From Bacteroidales bacterium (GTDB lineage Bacteria > Bacteroidota > Bacteroidia > Bacteroidales > SM23-62): a stretch of DNA of 14,949 bases. Below are positions 1 to 6,900 of the stretch, in pieces. The DNA lies in NCBI GenBank assembly GCA_016783865.1, contig JADHVS010000105.1, positions 1 through 14,949 on the forward strand. The letters run 5' to 3'. The stretch's first letter is position 1. The number at the start of each line of letters is the position of its first letter. The notes under the pieces were generated by a model that did no database searches, was not told the origin of the DNA, and worked only from the letters and a program-made list of their open reading frames with translations. Made by a program: the position numbers and the translations under genes.

Positions 1-1651
1 AGACAACCTGGATTCCATATTCGGCTGAAAGTGCACTCAGGGCTTCTTTGGCCTTATATATGCTCCAATTAGCCATCAGGTATCCTCCATCCTTGGTCCC
101 GTCAGAATAGCCCAGCATAATGGTTTGTATATTTTTCCTCCTGTAAAGATGCTTCCGGTAGGGTACAAGTTCATACAATTCTTTCATCACATTGGGAGCA
201 TTTCTAAGGTCATTAATGGATTCGAAAAGGGGCACGAAATCCATCCTGAGCCGGTTATGTTTCCATCCTGCCAGGAGAAAAAGACCATAAACTTCTATGA
301 CATTCAGGGCAGAGGCTGTATGACTGATGATATAACGGTGGCACCCATCTTCCCCGTTTGATTCCTGTATTTTCTTTACAGAAGCAATGGTTTCAAATGC
401 ATTCCGGTAGAGATCCTGATCTTTTGGGGCTGGTTTGGCTTTACCATTAATCCCCATCAGAATTTTAATCTTCTCATTCTGACCAAGAGCGTCGAAATTA
501 TCAGGCAGTAAATCAGAATTATTTGATATGGATTCTAAAATCGTTGAATGAACAGCACTGTCCTCCCGAATATCCAGTGAGGCAAAATGAATTCCGAAAA
601 GTTCCACTTTGCTGATCATATCTTCTACATGATTGAGGAAAAGACCTTCGTGAACATCGATCAGGATTTGCCTGATGTTTTCTAACGAATGCAATATTTC
701 TGCCCGTGATATGCTTTTTCTCTTATCGTGTTTCATCATGCTTTCGTAGAGCCTTTTTTCCAGTAATGAAACCTGCTGGTAAACACCCTTAAAAGTAAGC
801 CTGCGTTTCAGGTTCCTGACATCATTATAATAGCAGGTAATAATTGCATTCCGTAAAGCCCTGGAAACGTTAAATGCCGTATCAGATTTAACATTTGGAT
901 TTCCATCACGGTCGCCTCCGGGCCAGAAGCCGAGTTGGATCAACCGGTTATTGGCAGGAACGATTTCCGGGAAATGTTCTTTCAGATTAGACAGGATTTC
1001 CCCCGCTGCAAAATAAAAGATATTCTTCAGGTACCAGATCAGGTTAATCGCTTCATTGAAGGGGGTAGGTTTTTCACTTTTTAAAAAAGGAGTTTTTCCT
1101 AATTGCTGCAAGTAGCTGTTTACCAATGCAGTGTCGTTGATTTCAATGGCTTTGGCCAGGTCATTTATAATGATCAGCACTTCGCTTGGATAAAATTGTG
1201 TGGGATGGGCAGTCAGGACCAACCGAACCGAAAAATCTTTCAATTTGTCAGCCAGCAATGGCTCGGCCTGGTGGTGAATAACCTCTGATTGAAGGTGGTT
1301 GAGCGTTCCTGGTCCATTCATGTCATGGACCTTTGAAAAGGATGCATCCTCAAGCGCATCGAATAAGACCACCTGACGCTCAGCATATTGCACAAACCTG
1401 AATAACAGGTCGATAAATTCGGTCTCAGACCGGTAATTTGTATATTGTTCAAGGAAAGTCCGGACAATTTTAACCGGATCGTGTCCCTTGTTATAGCCCT
1501 CTTCGCAGTGCAGAAGAAAACTGGATACCAGGACGCCGGTTTTTTCAATCCGGTGAAATGGCAATGCTGTAAAAAGACTATTGTAAAGCTGAAATTTCAG
1601 CCCTACTTCTTTATTAAATATGCTCAGCGGATTGTTTTCAGAATATCCCAT
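1..1651 (-). CDS. ppc: Phosphoenolpyruvate carboxylase, N-terminal ~550 residues (3' end beyond window)
   Basis: PEPC is a cytoplasmic anaplerotic enzyme that adds bicarbonate to phosphoenolpyruvate to make oxaloacetate. The minus-strand frame is open from the ATG at 1651 to the left edge, about 550 codons. Three family motifs are visible: LTAHPTQF with the catalytic His at about residue 149; GFWPGGDRDGNPNV at about 241-254; and MLGYSDGTKDGGYLMANW near residue 510. The HGRGG catalytic loop and the C-terminal part lie outside the window; family members are usually 880-930 residues. The start is MGYSENNPLS; an in-frame TGA (of the bases TGAGAACAA before the ATG) closes the frame just upstream, so no earlier start is possible. 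The HPTQF form, where the E. coli-type enzyme has HPTE, looks typical of a Bacteroidota subgroup. It lies 39 bp downstream of the FAD oxidoreductase gene on the same strand but may have its own promoter. No frameshift was seen. Confidence 0.93.
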   Translation of the reverse strand, partial: MGYSENNPLSIFNKEVGLKFQLYNSLFTALPFHRIEKTGVLVSSFLLHCEEGYNKGHDPVKIVRTFLEQYTNYRSETEFIDLLFRFVQYAERQVVLFDALEDASFSKVHDMNGPGTLNHLQSEVIHHQAEPLLADKLKDFSVRLVLTAHPTQFYPSEVLIIINDLAKAIEINDTALVNSYLQQLGKTPFLKSEKPTPFNEAINLIWYLKNIFYFAAGEILSNLKEHFPEIVPANNRLIQLGFWPGGDRDGNPNVKSDTAFNVSRALRNAIITCYYNDVRNLKRRLTFKGVYQQVSLLEKRLYESMMKHDKRKSISRAEILHSLENIRQILIDVHEGLFLNHVEDMISKVELFGIHFASLDIREDSAVHSTILESISNNSDLLPDNFDALGQNEKIKILMGINGKAKPAPKDQDLYRNAFETIASVKKIQESNGEDGCHRYIISHTASALNVIEVYGLFLLAGWKHNRLRMDFVPLFESINDLRNAPNVMKELYELVPYRKHLYRRKNIQTIMLGYSDGTKDGGYLMANWSIYKAKEALSALSAEYGIQVV

Positions 1652-1676
1652 TTGTTCTCAACCATTACCGAAAGAT

Positions 1677-1711
1677 CAAAATTAAGATTTTTATTCTGCA
1701 TACTCCAGAAC
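1677..1711 (-). promoter_or_regulatory. Candidate Bacteroidota-type promoter for the PEPC gene
   Basis: On the minus strand TAATTTTG (1684-1677) matches the Bacteroidota -7 consensus TAnnTTTG exactly. The -33 TTTG element is only approximated by TCTG about 21 nt upstream, inside the end of the oxidoreductase gene. The predicted start of transcription would leave a short leader before the ATG at 1651. This is pattern matching in AT-rich DNA and could be chance. Confidence 0.3.
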
Positions 1712-3352
1712 CTGGCCATTCTCGATTAAGCGTTGCCTTATTTCATCATAGGAAAGGTCGTGGATACCAGTCTTTCTTTCTATTGCCATCGCAGCCATTG
1801 TGCCCGCACTTTGCCCCAGTATCATAAAAACCGGTTCCATACGGATCGAGCCAAAGGCTATATGGGAGCTGGAAAGGGCAACCGGTACCAGCAGATTGGG
1901 GCATTCTTCCTTTTTTGGCAGAATAGCGCCCAGTGCGATCCGGTAGGGCTTTGGCGGACGTACTCCAATATCCCCCTCATTTTGAACAAAACCATCCGGT
2001 TTTATGTACCGTTGTGTATTATGTGAATCCATGGTATATGAACCCATCCCGATCGATTCATTAACAGGTTTTTTGTCCATTATCTCATTTTCTGTCATCA
2101 CATATTTCCCGATCATTCTTCGTGCTTCACGAACATAGATCTGATGGGGCCAGTGCCCGTTATCCGGGAACTCATCCTTCGATAAACCCCACTGTTTCAT
2201 TTCGGACCGGACTTCTTCAGGAACACGCGGATCATTGGCAATGAAATACAATAATCCTTTTTGATAGGTCTCGTGTTCTTTTAATATTTCCTTCCGGCGC
2301 TCATAAGTAGCTTCAGGATAGTCATAGTTCATCCCGATGTTATCAAAACTGAATGGACCATGATTATTCACATCGGTTTTTGCATTGGGAATGGGATCAA
2401 ATTTATTGAAGGTTTGTCTCCAGCCGGCATCATAAACCCTTAACAGGAGTTCATATTGGGTGGAATCATAAACCTCTGGCCTGGCAAAGGGTATGCGGTT
2501 TTCTTCAACTTTTGTAAGGCAGGTCCTGAAACAGTAAGCCTGTAATTTATTATCTCCTGCATCTTTTTCACCAGGATGTTCTGTTGAGATCCGGGCCAAA
2601 ACTCCACTGGATGGATCATCCGGAACTACATATGGGCTGATCTGCATGTCACCAAAATGGTGTCCGTGGTGTAAAACACCTACCTGAACACCATCCCACT
2701 CTTCACCATATACCGAATTGGCCTCTCTTCCTACGAAATAATTTACGCCTGCAGCGGCCATCAGGTCACCTTCGTAAGTGGCATCGACGAAGACTTTTCC
2801 TTTATAGGTTTTCCCGCATAATGTGGTGATGGAGATAATTTTACCATTCTTCATTACGACTCCCTTCTCCCTGTTGAGCCACTCATCCCGGTGTACCTCA
2901 ATGTTATATTCCGAGACGAAATCTTCAAATATTTTTTCGGCAATATTAGGTTCGAAGATCCACATGGTCTTAAGGTCACCGTCGATGGCCGGAGTTCCCT
3001 GTCCTGTGTTTCCATATTCTTCCTTCTTCTGCCATTTCCATGTTTCAGGTTTCTGGTAGTACTGGTAAATGCGCTGATAAAACTCCCTGGATAATCCTCC
3101 GATTACCCCTTTGTTTCCGGTATCGGTATAACCCAGTCCTGAAGAAGAGAGTCCGCCTAAATGAATATCGGGACAAACAATGATGACCGATTTACCCATT
3201 TTTATAACCTGGACGGCAGCTGTAATGGCGGCTGAGGTTCCTCCATAAATTATTACATCAGCTGTATTAGCGGGATCATTACCTTTATCATTTATACAAC
3301 CTGTAAGGAGAATCCCAGGAATTACTAACAGGCTCAATAATAGTTTTTTCAT
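1691..3352 (-). CDS. Lipoprotein FAD-dependent oxidoreductase (FAD_oxidored-like)
   Basis: This 553-residue protein begins with a lipoprotein signal peptide whose lipobox is LTGC, placing the lipidated Cys at residue 19, so it is probably membrane-anchored outside the cytoplasm. A Rossmann dinucleotide-binding segment follows at about 31-60, with VIIYGGTSAAITAAV, a beta strand leading into a Gly-rich turn. The segment FVDATYEGDLMAAAGV (188-203) and a C-terminal LGQSAGTMAAMA segment are typical of the FAD-dependent oxidoreductase family (Pfam FAD_oxidored type) often found in Bacteroidota polysaccharide-use loci. Its substrate is unknown; some relatives are loosely annotated as xanthan lyase. 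The ATG overlaps the stop of the upstream small gene (ATGA), which suggests translational coupling. The role in the neighbouring glycan locus is inferred from position only. Confidence 0.85.
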   Translation of the reverse strand: MKKLLLSLLVIPGILLTGCINDKGNDPANTADVIIYGGTSAAITAAVQVIKMGKSVIIVCPDIHLGGLSSSGLGYTDTGNKGVIGGLSREFYQRIYQYYQKPETWKWQKKEEYGNTGQGTPAIDGDLKTMWIFEPNIAEKIFEDFVSEYNIEVHRDEWLNREKGVVMKNGKIISITTLCGKTYKGKVFVDATYEGDLMAAAGVNYFVGREANSVYGEEWDGVQVGVLHHGHHFGDMQISPYVVPDDPSSGVLARISTEHPGEKDAGDNKLQAYCFRTCLTKVEENRIPFARPEVYDSTQYELLLRVYDAGWRQTFNKFDPIPNAKTDVNNHGPFSFDNIGMNYDYPEATYERRKEILKEHETYQKGLLYFIANDPRVPEEVRSEMKQWGLSKDEFPDNGHWPHQIYVREARRMIGKYVMTENEIMDKKPVNESIGMGSYTMDSHNTQRYIKPDGFVQNEGDIGVRPPKPYRIALGAILPKKEECPNLLVPVALSSSHIAFGSIRMEPVFMILGQSAGTMAAMAIERKTGIHDLSYDEIRQRLIENGQVLEYAE

Positions 3353-3759
3353 GCTAACATGTTCTTTATATTGTTAATTTTACTTTCCCTTTCTATAGAA
3401 AATGTTCTATCCTGGGAATTGCATAATTCATATAAGTTCAAGGCCTTTTCGAGGTAGGCCTGGCGCAAATCCGGACCGGTTCTCATCCCCATTTCTTTAA
3501 GGAGATCGCCCAGAAGCTCAATGTTCGGACCTCTCATTCCATCAATTTTCATCAGATAGTCTTCAATTGCTGAATGATCAAGTTGTAGAAACTCATCCAT
3601 CTCAAAGCCGATTTCCCGGAACATCTCATTCGCCTCCTTTAACTCGTAATCGAACTGGATGGGAAGTTTTTCCTGCTTCACGATCAATTTTTTAATGATC
3701 ATCTGCAGCATCATACCGATCTTTTCGATTTCCCGGAGTATATAATCTTCTTTTTGCAT
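3349..3759 (-). CDS. Small helical cytoplasmic protein of unknown function
   Basis: This is a 136-residue protein with no signal peptide or membrane segment. It begins MQKEDYILREIEKIGMM and is predicted to be mostly helical and highly charged. Its start resembles small bacterial DUF6483-like proteins, which begin with a similar (E/D)(Y/F)I.R.IE segment, but I recognise this only loosely. The C-terminal half (AYLEKALNLYELCN) looks like one helical-repeat (TPR-like) hairpin. Its TGA stop overlaps the ATG of the lipoprotein oxidoreductase (ATGA), so the two are almost certainly co-translated. The partner is exported and this protein appears cytoplasmic, so a direct physical partnership is not obvious. 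The start ATG at 3759 has only an A/T-rich upstream region, common in Bacteroidota. Confidence 0.75.
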   Translation of the reverse strand: MQKEDYILREIEKIGMMLQMIIKKLIVKQEKLPIQFDYELKEANEMFREIGFEMDEFLQLDHSAIEDYLMKIDGMRGPNIELLGDLLKEMGMRTGPDLRQAYLEKALNLYELCNSQDRTFSIERESKINNIKNMLA

Positions 3760-3852
3760 GTTTATTCTAATAATTTGCCATAATGAGTTTTCCAGTTATT
3801 TGCAATTTCAATATAGGATAAATATCCGTTGTTATTAATAAATGCGAGTCAT

Positions 3853-3874
3853 TCTCCCCGGGTACCCGGGGAGA
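3853..3874. repeat. 22-bp perfect GC-rich palindrome in intergenic region
   Basis: The arms TCTCCCCGGGT and ACCCGGGGAGA are exact reverse complements. As RNA they would form a 9-bp GC-rich stem with a GTAC loop. The palindrome sits in the 197-bp gap between the giant glycoside hydrolase gene (stop at 3957) and the small helical protein gene (start at 3759), within AT-rich DNA. No U-tract follows on the minus strand, so it is not a canonical intrinsic terminator. It may be a 3'-end mRNA-stabilising hairpin, a rho-dependent 3' end, or a binding site for a dimeric regulator. The rest of the gap shows nothing I can assign, and no exact TAnnTTTG element was seen for the downstream gene. Confidence 0.7.
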
Positions 3875-3956
3875 GGAGCTTCCAAAGCACCGGACCTTTA
3901 TATGAAGACCTTATACCAGGTTCGGTCAGTCACCACAAAAGGAGTATGATCTATAC

Positions 3957-6900
3957 CTATTTCTTAATAAACATATGAGAGGTTTGGCTCTCATTGGAAT
4001 ATATGTTGATTATATAAACACCGGCCGGGTAATCCATTACGTTAATCCTGAGGAGGCCATATTTGTTTTTTTGATTATAAAGATCATTCCCGGTTATATC
4101 TGTAATCCGTATGGTATTTTCTATAAAGGTTTCCGGGATATTCAGATATAAAAGATCATGGACAGGATTCGGCCAGAATTTAATTTTTCCACGATCAGAA
4201 AGCCCTTCCGTATTGTTTTGAATTGCCTGCATGGAAATCTGAATGGTGGTATCTGTCTCCAGGAAGAAATCCCCACCTCGTTGCTCGTAGCCATCCTTCG
4301 TAATCAGATAGCTGTAATAGGCCGCGATTGGAAGATCATCAAAAAGGGCCAGTCCGATTGCATTAGAAAGGACCGAATCTCCATTAACAACAACCAGGGC
4401 ATTGTTGACAGGTGTGATATCTTCTGTCAGATTGAACTTAACATCACCATGGGTTCGGATTAAATAGAAGAGGATTGTTGTATCGGATGTGATGGTTAAG
4501 GTTCCCTGTTCTTCCTGGAAAGATGTCTTATGAAACTGATAATCGAAAGGTCCTGGCGGTAGTGTAAAAAATGCTTCTCCCTGTGTATTTGTTACCTCAC
4601 TATCCGATCCAATGGTGACATTTACTCCCCAGAACGGATCGTTGGTTTTACTATCCAACAGCTTCATGGTGACATTGACAAGATTCTCTGACAGGTATAC
4701 GGTGAGCGTAGTATCGCTGAATATTACTTTTTGCTGTTGTAAGTATGGGAAATACCCTTCTTTATCTATGTTGAGCAGGAAGCTTTCGGGAACCTGATTA
4801 AATAATATCCTGCCAGATCCATCCGTGGTTTTTAATTCGTCGTATATTTCCACATTGCAGCCAGGTATGACTTTACCTGTTCCTGCTTCTTTGACTATAA
4901 TATTAACATTATATGAACCGGTACCCTTTGGTTCGCTCAACCTTCTGTCAAGCTGATCGAGATAAAGTGACCAGGGCCTTAAATCTTCACCCTTTCCCAC
5001 GCCTTCGAGGAAATCTCTGGGTGTAGTATTATAGGAATAACCTCCTGCAGAACCTGAAATTGGGTCTAACAGCACTTCATTGGACGGTCCGGAGGTTCCG
5101 ATAACATATCCCCATCCAAGTTGTCTCGATTCAATAATATAGTTTTTGTTTGGATGATAAGCTTCCCCTTCTGTGTTATAAAATACTGATTGGGTGGAGG
5201 AGTATCCATGAATGGCGCTGCCTCCATAAGGTCTGAAAGTGGACTCAAGATAATCACCATTTATTGTGAAAACATCAAAAAGGTTCGACATGCTCAGGTA
5301 CATATGGAAGTCACTGGAATATTTTGAATTTTCTCCGCGACAATTATGTATTACGTTCCCATTGCTGTAAGGATACTTGAAATCATAATTATGCCTGCTG
5401 TGGTTTGCCCGGCTGTTACTGATCAGGCAATCGTTGGATTGAAGGGTATACATGTATCCGTTTCCTCCTCCTCCTTCATACTGGGGCTTCTGGAAATAGC
5501 ATGAATCGATGGTAATATTGCGACACTGATCCAATAAGAGGCAGTTACTAAGAACATGAATGTCTTCAGAATTAACAGGTGGTTTATAAGTATGTACATT
5601 GTTTACCCAGCAATTTTGAGCGTATTTGAACTGGATCGCATGTGAAAAATGAACATCATAGGCACCGGTCCCGATAGTATTGTATGATTCCTCCTCCCAT
5701 CCCGTTTTTGGATTTTCTTTATTCCCGATCGATAAATGCTCAATACCACATTCACTGATGTGGTTACCTGCATGATACACCCGGGAACTATCCCTGGTCT
5801 TTAGAAAATAGCGCGTAGGTACATCAATGATCAACAGGTTTTTTTCTGCATTGATGGAATCAATACGGCGCATGAAAGCCACTCCTTTAACGGCATCGGC
5901 AGTCCAGATCCCGGCCATCTGATGCTCTTCGATCCACTGTTCAGTGGGGGAGGAGGTAACAATTACATGATCCCCCACATTGAATCCTGCAACCGAATGA
6001 ACAGGGATAATACGGGTTGGTTCAGTGAGGTCAGCAGTTATTTGTGTAACCGTGCCGGTTTGTGAGAACCAGTTGGACCAGTCGCTTCTCACATGAATGA
6101 TGTCTTTTTGCCTCATGAATGTTTCATCGTGGAACAGGAAGGTGGAATCGACCCCTGCACCACGCAGAATGATACTGTCGTATTTTATATGCAAGCCATA
6201 ATCTGAACTGGAAGGAGTTTTGATCCGATAAGTGCCGGCAGGAAGGTAAACCACTCCGCCGCCTGAAGCCCCCACCTCATCCAGGGCTTGCTGGATAATC
6301 GCCGTGACATCATCTATACCGGTGTTATCAGCACTGTAAGGGGATTGGGTAATATTTACAATATTTTGGGTAATGTAAGGTATTTCAGTCTCTCCCTGGT
6401 GGTAACCTGCATATGAAAAATCATGTAAAAATCTTCCCTGGGTGTCTTTATAACCGGGTTTCCAGTTTTCAGGATAAAGGGCACTGCGCCATTCAAAGCT
6501 GGTTACGAAGTTGTGGGATTCAAGGGTTAAAACGTTTGGATTATTGTATACTGCTTTTATATGATCGTCAGAATTTTGATCAAACACCAGGTTGCTCCAT
6601 GACATAAAAAAAAGCCAGGGAGCTTCCTGTGCAAGGCAATCACCTGGTTCCGGGATGGGGCCATTTTCGGTCATGGCAATCAGTTTTTTACCCTGGGTGA
6701 GCCTGTATAAAACGTCGAAGGCATATTTCTGAGTTCCATAGTTATACTCACCAGGATAGGAATCGTGACCAATGATATCGACTTTATTGTTTCCCGGATA
6801 CCAGTCCTCTTCGGGTGTTGACCACACCCAGATCAGGTTATGCAGCTGGTGATGGTTTTTCAGCCGGTCGAACATGATATTGTAAAGTTCTTTACAGGGT

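Noticed and set aside
1..1651. Possible pseudogene, because no closed reading frame spans this stretch
   Set aside because: The frame is open from an ATG to the window edge with all expected N-terminal PEPC motifs; only the window boundary truncates it.
3857..3872. Resemblance to a cloning-vector polylinker (adjacent SmaI and KpnI-type sites)
   Set aside because: The similarity follows from the palindrome itself; flanking bases do not continue as vector sequence.
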